From the NCBI GenBank assembly GCA_022494885.1, contig JAGVSM010001370.1:467218-531217 (forward strand): DNA of 64,000 bases, in the 5' to 3' direction. The DNA is from Micrasema longulum. Taxonomy: Eukaryota; Arthropoda; Insecta; Trichoptera; Brachycentridae. The translations under genes were made by a program, and so were the position numbers. The notes beneath the pieces were generated by a model, which was not told the origin of the DNA, searched no databases, and saw only the letters and a program-made list of their open reading frames with translations. This document shows, piece by piece, positions 44,903-55,689 of this stretch. Every line of letters starts with the position of its first letter. The stretch's first letter is position 1.

Positions 44903-45415
44903 TGAGGAAATTTAGTGTCTTTTTTTTATTTGTTAATAGATTATTAAACTAAGCCAAAAAAAAAATTATATGAAAAAACGACTAGTGATACTTTAATCCA
45001 CAAATTTGGAATATCCCGTTACCGGTTTTATCGCTTTCGCGACATCTTCGAGACTGGTATATTTATTAAGGAGTTCAATGTATTTATACAAAACAGAGGT
45101 AAGTACCGATCACTGGATGTCCCAAATTTGTGGATTAAAGTATCACTCGTCTAATATATATATAATAAATTACAATGAACTTCCATTCAAGAATTTTCAA
45201 TTACAAACTTAAATGTTTTAAACCAAAAAATGTTTTTTTTTTTTTATGTATCGTATTATCAGCGCTATGATTTTTTAAAGTTTTGTATTTCTGAAATAAC
45301 TCCACGTGTAACGTCAGAGGTTCTTCTCTGTGAGTTCTTCCGATTGGTCTGTTTACGGTAAATAAACCGGATATTCTTCACAGTTCTCATATCAGTTCTC
45401 ATATCATTTGTCACT
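44903..45415 (+). mobile_element. F2 element, interrupted copy
   Basis: Left end TGAGGAAATTTAGTGTC; interior GTATCGTATTATCAGCGCTA to AGAGGTTCTTCTCTGTGAGT, matching 53960-54115. A TIR element sits inside the left part. The right end was not located. Confidence 0.65.
44980..45151. mobile_element. TIR element with hammerhead-like core, nested in F2
   Basis: Ends GACTAGTGATACTTTAATCC and the inverse GGATTAAAGTATCACTCGTC, about 30 bp each. Inside, on the minus strand: TCTCGAAGA, TGTCGCGAAAGCGATA, AAACCGGTAACGGG. Related fragments are at 32385-32480 and 33160-33245. Confidence 0.75.
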
Positions 45416-45430
45416 TTCAGATAAACAGGC

Positions 45431-45965
45431 GAAGTGGGATTATTTCAAATTTTGTGAAGGAGTGATAGTATGTGAATGTTTCTTCTATGCCTAATACTGA
45501 GCCAGTGTAGTTGCGAGCGATGTTCGGTTTTGTGGTTAAATTTGCGAAGATTTAAGATATGTCGTATACAATCATTCTGCAAACGTTGCTACTAAATTAA
45601 AATTGAATAGTGTCAAAAGTAAATTATGCATAAAGAATTGTAAAATGTATAACTTACGCCGTTTTTTGAATATTAAAGTGATATAAGAATCGATTAAAGA
45701 ATGATTTTAAAAAGGCAATTATTAGTGAACTATCGTTTTCGGTGCGGAATACTTTTAAATAATTTAGATTTTATCATTATTTACTAAGAAATACTTCAAG
45801 ACAAGTAAAGGTAGTCACAATTAAGCTAAAATTATCTGTATGCTTATGAATAATATTATTTAATAAATTACTTTTTCGACAGACGCACTTGTATATGAAA
45901 TAGCCGTGCGGATATGTCATTGCTTTCTAACGATTAGGGTTGGGGTTCGAGTCTTAGCAGGGTTT
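45431..45965. other. unassigned intron
   Basis: A tRNA-like B-box-like word (GGGTTCGAGTCTTAGC) at about 45942-45960 could be a SINE remnant. Nothing else. Confidence 0.35.
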
Positions 45966-46364
45966 CAGTTTTTTGCAAGTATGTTTTTTTTTAAAATTCA
46001 TTTCTTTGTTTCTTAAATGTTTGTGTTAAATTAGAAAATATTTTAACTGAAACTATTAGCTGCTAGGGCCATTTGTTATAGATTATTTATAAAATAGTCC
46101 AGTTTTTTGCAACTATGTTTTTTTAATTAATTAAATGTTTGTGTTAAATCAAAAATATTTTAACTGAAGCTATTATCCGCTAGTGCCATTTGTTATAGAT
46201 TATTTATCAAACATAAAATAGTCCAGTTTTTTGCAATTACGTTTTTTTTTAATGCGTTTTTTTGCTAATTAAATGTGCGTATTAAATAAGAAAATATTTT
46301 AACTGAAACTTTTAGCCGCTAGTGGCATTTGTTATAGATTAATTAACCAAATATAAAATAGACC
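45966..46364. repeat. tandem repeat, three units of about 124-140 bp
   Basis: Units start with CAGTTTTTTGCAA at 45966, 46100 and 46224. Each contains ATATTTTAACTGAA, a GCTAGTGCCATTTGTTATAG-type word and AAAATAG. Divergence between units is moderate. Confidence 0.88.
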
Positions 46365-47439
46365 TTTTTTATTTGCCAAACTACCGCTATAGACAATTTA
46401 TAAGAATTTATGCAGCTTACCAATCTAAAAACTCACCGCTCGCTACTGATATACACATACATATACCTATGCGGATACACATATATACATACATAAAATA
46501 TGAATAATTTGAATCCCTAAATTACAAAAAAATAGTTGCCCTTTGTAAAAAACACAATTTTTCGGCAATTTTGGCAAAAAAGCGTCTTTAGCGGGGGCTA
46601 ACACATTTTTGCAATATTTTTATCTTGCACACATTGATCTTAATTCGTAACAATACGTTTATCTTCTTAAAGCAGTGTTACTTTGATTTTAGTCCAGTTG
46701 TATGGTTTTTTGTCAACATGTCGAGGTATTAGAGAATTTTTAAATTTAAACTAATTAAACTATTTTTTCAAAATAAGAATAGGTATTTTGAATCATGGTT
46801 CTGACACTTCTGGGGCTTGTCACATTTTGAAATAACACCACTCATGTATTTGGAGCAGGAACGAAAGGAAAAATTTACGAATCTTTAACCACGAATATAA
46901 CGCGAAAGTGTTTTTCTAGTAAAAAATTGAAAAAAAAACATCGCTTTATATTTTTGCTAATGCGGTGTATTATTTGTCATACAAAGACTAGCTAAATGTC
47001 AGTGTATTTTATATGAATATTTATGACGAACAGTATCGTATTTTATTATCCAAATAAAGACCCTTATTACTTCGGTTCAGTGGATACATACTAGCATTCT
47101 AAAGACCCTGCGTTTGATCCCAGGCAAACGACCTGTAAATTTACGCTTTTGGGTCGTGTATATTTAGGTAGATACGCAAATATACTAGCTTTACCTATTT
47201 CATATGCTAATAACGTTAATTTTAGATTTTAAGTCGTATATTGAATGGCATCACAATTATCTGATTAAGGAGCTTAGTTTGGAACTACGTTATTACGGTT
47301 CAACACATCTTGTATCAAAATTGATCTAGATCAATCTTCTGATTCAATCCATTATGTTAGTATTAGGGACAATCTGGTCAGTTTCCTAAGTTACTACTTT
47401 CACAAATTAATTTATCTGTTTAATCAACAATATTATGAG
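46365..47439. other. unassigned AT-rich intron
   Basis: At 47065-47145 a tRNA-like stretch (TTCGGTTCAGTGGATACATA, GCGTTTGATCCCAGGC) may be a decayed SINE head. Nothing else recognised. Confidence 0.35.
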
Positions 47440-47490
47440 TTTGCCCACATATTTGTAGACACAAGTACTGGATTTTACTTACATGATTTA
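47440..47490 (+). repeat. M1 terminal module, solitary
   Basis: CAACAATATTATGAGTTTGC then ATTTGTAGACAC and ACTGGATTTTAC. Confidence 0.5.
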
Positions 47491-47509
47491 ATCAAATCTA
47501 CACAACAGT

Positions 47510-48185
47510 TGTAATGTTTTTTACTTTGACAAATAATGCAACGTTCGTTTTTTTTAAATACGAAAAAAGATTTAACTATGTATTTGAGCAGTTTTAATGG
47601 TTTTTAAATTTTGGCTGACCAAACTGAGTACTCGATGACAAACTATTGTTGAATAGTTTATCGGGACAAAATATATTTTTATACTTTGTTTTCTTAATAT
47701 TGTAATAATGTGTATATTTTATTGAATAAAGACTCAATGAAAAAAAAATAAAATGATGAGGCGTGACGTGTGCTAGAACCCTGGTGAAGCTGGCGGTCGT
47801 GAGACGCTGGCACAGCTTGTATGGAGCTGGCGGTCTGAAAGAACGCAGGCATAGCTCGCTTGAGGAAAGATTAGTTAAGCACTTTACTCGTTGATGTTAG
47901 ATTGTGTACTGATAATATAATGTTTTTTCCGGCGCTCACAGGTAAAATTATTGTCACATGGAGTGCGCTAGGAAATATAAAGGACGGGTAGGTAGATACA
48001 TATTTAGTTGAGAGTTGGTCCGAACAAACACTATTTTCAGAAGTTGATTATTACCGTTTTTTTTAATAAAAGTGACCTGACTGTTTAGCAGAACATAGAG
48101 TTGACCTTACTGCACCCGATAACACCAATTTCTAATGGTTTTAAAATTGTGGACTAGCTGCTTTCTGCATAACTACGCTCAAATA
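47510..48185 (+). repeat. repeat R, interrupted copy
   Basis: 47515-47630 and 48025-48185 match 18480-18600 and 18655-18830. The 47635-48020 part is foreign and holds AATAAAGACTCAATG plus poly-A at about 47730-47750 and a GC-rich GCTGGCGGTCGTGAGACG / GCTGGCGGTCTGAAAGAACG duplication. Confidence 0.65.
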
Positions 48186-48440
48186 TGTATATCTCCTTAC
48201 CCTTCCTTAACCTCTCTTCATCCATCATTGTCCTAATCCTCCCCCATTTACTACAACTGTTCATGTTTATATATATATCGTCTTTCATTATTAAAAAAAA
48301 AAAAAAAAAATATTTTTTATGTAAAGACAATTTGTGGAAACCTGTTATGGGTTCTGAGTTTATACAATATATCTGTTGTTTGCTATAAATATGTATGTAG
48401 AACTGTTAAAAATAAAATTAAATAAGTTATAAAAATAAAA
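48186..48440. other. C/T-rich stretch ending in poly-A
   Basis: CCTCTCTTCATCCATC-type sequence then about 19 A at 48293-48310; it looks like a retroposon tail. Confidence 0.4.
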
Positions 48441-49130
48441 CAATGTTTGATTATGTCCAAATGCTTGCAGACTGGCTGGATTTCCTCCCTAGGGAGTTGT
48501 TCATATTTAAATTTATTTCAACAGAGAGGGAAAAAGTTTTTGAGAAGAAATTTGGAAGTCTAGGCATTTACAGGGCTTATGACCTGTCATTGGCTGGTTT
48601 AAGTGGCCACTTTACACACTGTGTAACATTCACCATTCTGCCCATGTTTAAACATCCACATTTCCTTAACTCTTCCATCTGTTGACTTTTGTGAAGTAAA
48701 AGAGCTGAAACCTTTTATCACGTGGGTGAGATTCATCCGGCTGAACAAAATCACCTACTAGGCAACGCCTAAAAACAATTTTCCAATTTTTATACTTCTT
48801 CTTTTACCAGGTAGTAATTCAACAATGTTTGATTATGTCCAAATGCTTGCAGACTGGCTGGATTTCCTCCCTAGGGAGTTCTTCATATTTAAATTTATTT
48901 CAACAGAGAGTGATAAAGGTTTCAGCTCTTTCACTTCACAAAAGTCAACAGATGGAAGAGTTGAGGAAATGTGGATGTTCAAACATGGGCAGAATGGTGA
49001 ATGTTACACAGTGTGTAAAGTGGCCACTTAAACCAGCCAATGACAGGTCATAAGCCCTGTAAATGCCTAGACTTCCAAATTTCTTCTCGAAAACTTTTTC
49101 CCTCTCTGTTGAAATAAATTTAAATATAAA
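48441..49130. mobile_element. M1 compound copy with 216-bp inverted arms
   Basis: Arms 48505-48721 and 48910-49125 are inverse and nearly identical (outer words ATTTAAATTTATTTCAACAG / CTGTTGAAATAAATTTAAAT). The 188-bp loop holds the C module and a second copy of the A module. The A module (AATGTTTGATTATGTCCAAA ... CTAGGGAGTT) is thus present twice in direct order, at 48441 and 48823. Low divergence suggests a recent event. The short frames here are shadows. Confidence 0.88.
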
Positions 49131-49811
49131 AATAAAGCTTAAAGATTATTTTCGCATCATTCATTTGATTAATCAAAAAGTAGTGAAATGACAAATATTA
49201 CATTTCGCTTTGTTCGATTTCCTGAAATCAATCAGCCACATTTCAAATATTGTAAAATCTTTCATTAAAAAAGGCTGAGCGTTTAGATTGCTTCTATAAT
49301 CCCCAACATCCAATCACAGTTGATATTTCTATTAGTGAAATGAATAAGTCACAGAAGAATCATTTGGATTATCTGTCACTGGAAAAACTATTTGATTTTT
49401 CAGATTATTCTGCGTGGAGCTTTCGAAAATCTCTTTTGAACAATCTAAATTTTCTCGTTTCAATCTCAGACATTCTTACTGCTTGCACCTATTTTTGTAT
49501 TTTCGAATCCTTTTTACATTATCAATAAACAGTCGAATTTTCACATTTATTTGACAGTCATTTTAGTCTGCATTATTTTAAGGATTGTTTAACCCATGAC
49601 GTAATGCTGACTGTAAATAAAGGGTATAAAATAATTGCAAATGACAAGCTAACGAATAGACAGCAGAGACAGCTAAACTGTTGACATGTAAGAACAAATT
49701 GGTTCATATTATCTGCAGAAGTCGTATTAAGCAAGCTAAATGTCCTATCAATATGTGAATTCTGATTTGCATTCGTACTGATTAATATATATATATTTTT
49801 TATTTTATTTA
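49131..49811. other. unassigned AT-rich intron
   Basis: A 62-codon + frame at 49340-49528 is unrecognised. Confidence 0.4.
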
Positions 49812-49978
49812 TATTTTTTTGCACCACAACAGGCCAGGAGGCCCAATTACAGTGGTGAATTAAATCACAGAACACCCAGGCTTGAGAAAAATCATATTTA
49901 TTTTTTGTGTTCTCACCGGGAATCGAACCCGGAACCTTCCGTGTATGAGTCAAGCGTCTTGACCGATACACCACGGAG

Positions 49979-49980
<2 letters not shown>
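49812..49980 (-). mobile_element. SINE-D, full copy
   Basis: Reverse copy: CTCCGTGGTGTATCGGTCAA head, CCGGGTTCGATTCCCGGTGA B box, body, and CCTGTTGTGGTGCAAAAAAA tail. B box intact; the best SINE-D in the window. Confidence 0.87.

Positions 49981-50010
<30 letters not shown>
49981..50010. repeat. (AT)n microsatellite
   Basis: About 14 AT units directly beyond the SINE-D head, between it and a LINE remnant. Confidence 0.9.
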
Positions 50011-50015
<5 letters not shown>

Positions 50016-50028
50016 CTATCTGAACTTC

Positions 50029-50343
50029 ATCACCAACATCATCATTCCATGACCGCTCTTTAGTGGAGCGGTGTTCACAAAGAGCCTCTCTCGGCTGCGA
50101 CTCCCGTGCGTCCTCCCAAGTCAGGTTTGCATCCCGTTGTTCTGACATATGCTGCCGAAAAACAGTCAGCAGCGGATGTCCAGGACGTCGAGAACCGGAT
50201 GCATTGTAACGTAGGCAAGCGTAGTTAAGGCTCTCCGGAGGCATCCGCAATATATGGCCCAGCCAACCGTATCGCCCCTGCTTGATGACAGTTGTCACCG
50301 GAGTTTGCTGCGTCCGTTCTCTTATTTCATAATTCCTTACGAA
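50029..50343 (-). pseudogene. RTE-like LINE C-terminal tail
   Basis: Minus strand: RNYEIRERTQQTPVTTVIKQ, GRYGWLGHILRMPPESLNYA, CLRYNASGSRRPGHPLLTVF, ANLTWEDARESQPREALCEH, RSTKERSWNDDVGDE. The 'R+GW+GH+LRMP', 'G-RR-G+P' and 'L+W--A' strings place it in the tail after the reverse transcriptase. The frame is open throughout. The long frame continuing to 49573 is this tail read into the microsatellite and SINE-D. Confidence 0.82.
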
Positions 50344-50639
50344 ATCTGAATTTGACCTATTACTGAATATTCTATTTGATTATTTGAATGTGATCAGCTC
50401 ACAATATACAAGTACTGTCGCATAATAAATATATATTTTACTCCTATGCTAGCTGCATCTAAGATAAAGCGTTTTTTTTTTTAAATTTTACTCGATGAAA
50501 TTATCAACTTTACTTAGTAACATTCATATTTAAGGACATTTTTCTAAAGATTTTCTCATCATTATAGTTATTTTTTATTTACTGATATTATATTTCTATC
50601 TTACTGTTGCATTCCACTTGTGTATTCTTTTTTTGTGTT
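50344..50639. other. unassigned AT-rich gap
   Basis: No recognised feature. Confidence 0.4.
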
Positions 50640-51030
50640 TTTTCATTTAATTGTTTAGTTAACATTTTACAACAGAGATGAAGAACATTGCAAAGATGGT
50701 AATATAGAATTCTAGGCATCTATAGGGCTTATGATCTGTCATTGGCTGGTTTAAGTGACCACTTTACACAGTGTAACATTCGCCATTCTGCTCATATTTA
50801 AACATCTATTTACTTTCAATTCTTTTATCTCTTGATGTTTGTGAAGCTAAAGAGCTGAAACCTCTATTTATGTGGATGAGATTCATCTAATTGAATTATT
50901 TCACCTACATACTAGGCAACGCCTGAAAATCTTATTTTTTCAATTTCTATACTTCTTTATGGACTAGGTGAATTTATCAACAATATTTTGAGTTTGTATA
51001 AATTTTTGTAGACAAGGACTGTTTTTCGTA
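50640..51030 (+). mobile_element. M1 element, B-C-A layout
   Basis: TTTTACAACAGAGATGAAGA, TAGGCATCTATAGGGCTTAT, AGGCAACGCCTGAAAATC, then AATATTTTGAGTTTGTATAA and TTTTTGTAGACAAGGACTG. More diverged than the 48441 copy. Confidence 0.78.
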
Positions 51031-51089
51031 ATTGTTTAATTTTTATTATACTTTCATACTATTCGTTAAAAAGCTAAGTCTAAAAGCTA

Positions 51090-52555
51090 GGGTAAAGATT
51101 TTTTTTTTTTTAATTTATTTTTCAAAAATATTTACAAAATAGTCTAAAATTAAAGTCCTGCTGAGTTGCATACATACAACTCGTCAGTAGGTTCTTATAA
51201 ATGACATCAATTATTTACACTTAACCTACATTAACAATAATTTTACTCGAAAAACAATTACATATTACATTATGAAAAATTAAAAACTATCACTAATACA
51301 AAAAACTTTTTTCTAATAAACATAATTTGAGCAAACGTCTCACTCCTGTATTTAACTCAGTATTTTTAATATTATTCGGTAACATGTTAAATATTTTATG
51401 TATACTGGATTGCAGTGTCCTTTTGCCATATTTATTGCAATATCTAGGAACATATAGCCCTTCCATACTAGTAAACCTGGTGTTGTAATCATGTACCAAC
51501 TTGAGTTTATACTCGGAGTGCGACGCATGCTGACAAATTAATTTGTACCAAAGTAGAGCCCTAACAGATAATTTATTTACATATTTATACATTAATGATA
51601 TTGAAATATTGTGTCTCTGGCGGTATACATCTTTATGTAGTAGTAATTTGATCATAGAATTTCGCAAGGTTTGAATAAAATTAATATTAGTTTCACTTGA
51701 TAACCCCCAGGAAGTTATAGCGTATCGTATAATTGATTCAGAGAGAGATAAATAAATAATTCGTAAAGTATTAACAGGGACATAATATTTTAATATGTAC
51801 ATTCTATTACTTATTGCTCTTAATCGCTTACACAATTTTCTAATATGTACATCCCATTTAAAATAACACTCTATAGTTAAACCTAAATAAACATACTGCT
51901 TAATATTTTCACACATGCACGGTTGCATAATATCACTATGGATACACGTATAGTTATGTGATAAAATTGACGGTATTGTGTGAGTTTTATAGTTCGATGA
52001 TCTTATGTGCATATGTTTAGATTTCTTTGAATTAATTATTAAACTTGCATCATGGGACCATTTTTGCAGGTTTAAAAAGTCTTCTTGCAATAATTTCTCA
52101 GCAGTTTTGAGATCCTTGTGAGACACAACTAAAGCAATATCATTGGCGTATACATAGTGTTTGACATATTTAAATAGTTTATACATGACTGTCACATATA
52201 TTATATACAAGGTAGGGCCCAATATTGATCCTTGTGGCACCCCCGAAGAAACGTGTTCTATTTTACTGTTTTCATCTAATACTTTGACACATATTTTTCT
52301 ATTAGTTAAATAATTTTTGAAAAGTTTTAAAGGGTTTCCTCTGATTCTAATGTCATTTAATGTGTCTATTAATTTCGAATGGTTAATTGTATCAAATGCC
52401 TTTGAATTGTCAATAAATAGAACAAGGGTGTGATAATTTTTATTTAGATCATTATTTATTCCATTTGAAAAATCTTGTAATAATAATTCCGTACTCTTTT
52501 TCTTTTGGAAACCATATTGATTTTTCATAGAACTTAGTATAGCAGATTCAATCAA
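51090..52555 (-). mobile_element. Jockey-like LINE, 5'-truncated
   Basis: It runs from the middle of the reverse transcriptase to a 3' UTR with an A-rich end (T-run at 51098-51120 on +). The UTR holds a TCCTGCTGAGTTGCATACAT / CTCGTCAGTAGG hairpin. A shorter copy is at 37503-37960. Confidence 0.85.
51293..52555 (-). pseudogene. Jockey-like reverse transcriptase, 420 codons open
   Basis: Reverse transcriptase palm and thumb in one open frame. Residues about 12-22 QYGFQKKKSTE; 42-60 TLVLFIDNSKAFDTINHSKL (first catalytic Asp present); 103-120 SSGVPQGSILGPTLYIIYVT; 134-142 HYVYANDIAL, where the catalytic YADD is YAND. A C-terminal region follows with EYKLKLVHDYNTRF and STEGLYVPRY-like motifs. The N-terminal endonuclease is missing because of 5' truncation. 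Loss of one of the two metal-binding Asp means no polymerase activity. The long open frame suggests a fairly young copy. Confidence 0.88.
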
Positions 52556-53060
52556 TCAAGCTTTTAATCATATCACACATAAATTATTGTTCTTCCATTC
52601 TTTTTTTACGTAATGAAAGAGAAATTGAAAATAGACAAATTCTTCAAAATAAGGCGATGAGGATTATACTCAAAATAAACATCTATTCTAATGTAGAAAG
52701 AATGCACAAAAAAAATTTGCTCACAGTAAAGCAGCAAATTAAAAATAATATAGCAATTTTTATACATAAAATAATTAAGGGGAGGAGTAAAATAAAAACA
52801 ATAATAAAATTTAATTAACAATGTCATACATATACCAATGAGAAGAAAAACAGAATCTCAAAACTCATTGTACAAGGGATTGAAGCTGTACCTAATGAGT
52901 TACCTGAAGAAATAAAAGAGATTGAAAAGATTGAAAAGATTGAAAAAATTTGATATTGAGAAATTTCCATCAAAAAATTGTAATGTTATTAAAAGTTTAT
53001 ATTAGTTCTTAAGATGTTATGAACTAACTTAATAAAGCATAAATAAATAAATATTTTTGT
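52556..53060 (+). pseudogene. LINE C-terminus, head-to-head with preceding LINE
   Basis: From about 52562: SHINYCSSILFLRNEREIEN, RQILQNKAMRIILKINIYSN, VERMHKKNLLTVKQQIKNNI, AIFIHKIIKGRSK, then a stop at 52818 and, in another frame, AVPNELPEEIKEIEKIEK. The 'LQNKAMRIIL--N' and 'F-HKI--G' strings are the reverse transcriptase thumb of a Jockey/Rex1-like element. It ends ATAAATAAATAAATA near 53040-53051. It is a different family from the minus-strand LINE it abuts. Confidence 0.8.
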
Positions 53061-53888
53061 ACCTACATAATATTTAGAGTCATTTATTGTAAACGTCCTG
53101 TTTTTCGTACTCCTAGTTTCAGTTTTTGGATAGCTTCACGAATAAACTCAGTTTGTATCAAGTTTCTGAGCGTATGCTTAACCAATGAAGGGTTTTTCGT
53201 TCTCAAGAGGCCTAATACCCTATTTAAGATTCACACAACGTTTATAATTAAGGCCCTAATATCTTTTGTGTATCCTATTTCTTAATAAAAGACCATCTGT
53301 GACTATACTGAAATAGAAGTCTCCTACTTACTTACTGCTTGCCTACGAACAAAAACCAATTGCAATAAAAGTATTCGTATTTGTTTTGTTTATATTTCTT
53401 GAAGCTTCTATAACAATACTGTAATGTATCGCTATAATATTGTCTTAATCGTTTTCACTTGCCAGACCATCAAGTGCCTAAACAGGCTTCTTCAAAACAA
53501 AAAATATTTGCATTTTCAAACTAATTTAAGGGGAAATGAAACATGCGTTATTTACTGAAAATGTCTGGTTAGGCAAAAAATAATTACATACAAAAAATTA
53601 ACACCTTTTGTATTAAAAGGATATGCCAGAGAGAAAGACTTGATGTATAATTTTTAGCATTTTTTCTTTTCTTTTTTATTTACATTAGATTACTGTTTAT
53701 TTTATGTTCAATAATATTTTTAACATACTGTGATGCTACTTGTGAAAACCTGTAATTGGCTCATTTGTTATTTGTTTTGTTTTCCATATAAAATAAATAT
53801 AGCTTTTGCTTATCCAAATAAAGAATATTTTTATTTTTTTAAATAGACGTTTGAAGATTATTTGTCTGTCGTTCTGTCGCAGATGCTC
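53061..53888. other. unassigned AT-rich intron
   Basis: No recognised feature. Confidence 0.4.
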
Positions 53889-54284
53889 AATAAGGAAGTT
53901 CAGTGTACTTTTTTTATATTTGTTTATAGACTATTAAACAAAACCGAAAAAAAATAAAAATTTTAAATATCGTATTATCAGCGCAATGATTTTTTTTAAA
54001 TGTTGTATTTCTGAAATAACTTTACGTGTGACGTCAGAGGTTCTTCTCTGTGAGTTCTTCCGATTGGTACGTTTACGGTAAGTAATTCGGATATCCTTCA
54101 CAGTTCTCATATTATTTATCAGTTCATGTGAACCAGTGATGTCGTTCAAAGTAGTGCGTTTTTATGGTTTTTTTTTTTGACATTTTTAAAAAAGTTTGCT
54201 GCTTAATTAAATGCTCTAATTTTTACCACGTGTAATAAAACATGTTTTGTATCCGATTTCTCGTAGGGCTGAAGTTCCTCATTT
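53889..54284. mobile_element. F2 element, complete copy
   Basis: Ends AAGGAAGTTCAGTG (53892) and CTGAAGTTCCTCAT (ending about 54283) are inverse. The interior CAGAGGTTCTTCTCTGTGAG and GTTTACGGTAAGTAATTCGG is shared with 45240-45415. Confidence 0.75.
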
Positions 54285-54286
54285 GC

Positions 54287-55689
54287 ATCACATCGCTGAT
54301 TGCATAAGAATCTATCCCAAATAATTCCAAGTTGTGAGACAAATTGACTCATCTACACATTTTGGATATTGGGCATAAAAACAAAAATTGTCTTTTGAAG
54401 ATGTGACTCGGTTATGAACATTTTTTTTATTAAAAAAATAAATTATTATGTCTTTTACTACTCTTGGTAATACTAGCCAGAAACAAATAGTGTTTACAAA
54501 TGTTAAATGGGAGCAAAACAATATAACAGACAAGACCAAAATAACAGATTAACCTTAAATATTTTTTAAATAGGCACATGGAACATAATAGATCTTAAAA
54601 TTAAAATTACATCAATTGGAAATAAAACATAAATCGCAATAATAATATGCATTATAAAGAAAAACACCCAAAACCTTGATAATACATATTTTACAACAAA
54701 AATATATCATGAAAACATATTTGACATAGGTCTACTATTCTAGAGATAAAGATATTGGTTGTGAAGATGAAAGAAATGAATTATAACAGACATGGGACAT
54801 CACTTACGGCATTAACGGCATTATTACAAATATTATTATTGTTATTATTGGAGCACATAAGGGAATTTGCTTATGTGTGCCCTACTTCAAAGTTTAAAGT
54901 TACTGTAATATTAGTATCATTTAGCCTCTTTGAAAATAAACAGAAACAATTAATACTAAACTAGGTACTACCAGAATACACACTACATAAACACCACATC
55001 TTGTACACATCACTCCATACACCTCACTCCACGCACTACATTTCATACTCACAACCATAAAAACACAATCACTAGTAAATTCACACAAAGCACAAATTCT
55101 TCTTACATCTTGTTGTACTGTTAGATAGTTGTTTCATATATTGTGTTGTGTACGTAATTGGTGCTGTGTTAGGTTTATTTTTTGTTCGTAATATTGTCTA
55201 GATTTATATTAACATAGCACTGTGTGCACAACATTAAATTTAAACAAATAAACAAAAATAAACAAAATTAAGTATTCCGAAAATGCATAGAAGGTCCATC
55301 TCAGTTCTACGTTCCTCCGGTGAAGACAGATTGAGAGATTGCTCTATTATTATTATTTCTGGGTATTTAAAAAATACATATGTTGAAATCAAAACAGAAA
55401 CTTCATACATTTGGCATATACAAATAAATATTGAAACCCTTAAATTTGCCGAATATTTCATTATCGAAATATGAAGCGGTTAATCTTTTTTTTTGATATA
55501 ATTATCACCTTCTGTTTCATTAAGGGATCTTTGATATGCTTTTGTTATAGGTAATCAAATGAACCAAATCTCACCGGAATATCTAACCTTGCCTAACCTT
55601 ATGGCTTTATTATGGTGCCATTAACTCTCTGGCCTTTCAAACACCATAATATAGTATTTACTGGTAAATAGGTGTTGTTTCTCTTCGAA
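54287..55689. other. unassigned intron
   Basis: AT-rich. On the minus strand 55461-55240 contains SPEERRTEMDLLCIFGILN, weakly like a Jockey C-terminus (compare the 3641 copy), but too short to be sure. GTGTGCCCTACTTCAAAG at 54875-54895 is the inverse of a word at 1732-1748. Confidence 0.35.

Noticed and set aside
45966..46364. Direct repeats as a possible CRISPR array
   Set aside because: Units are over 120 bp, abutting and diverged, with no spacers; the genome is eukaryotic.
49573..50028. Extension of the LINE tail frame to 241 codons
   Set aside because: Only the part above 50029 is LINE; the remainder crosses an (AT)n run and a SINE-D.
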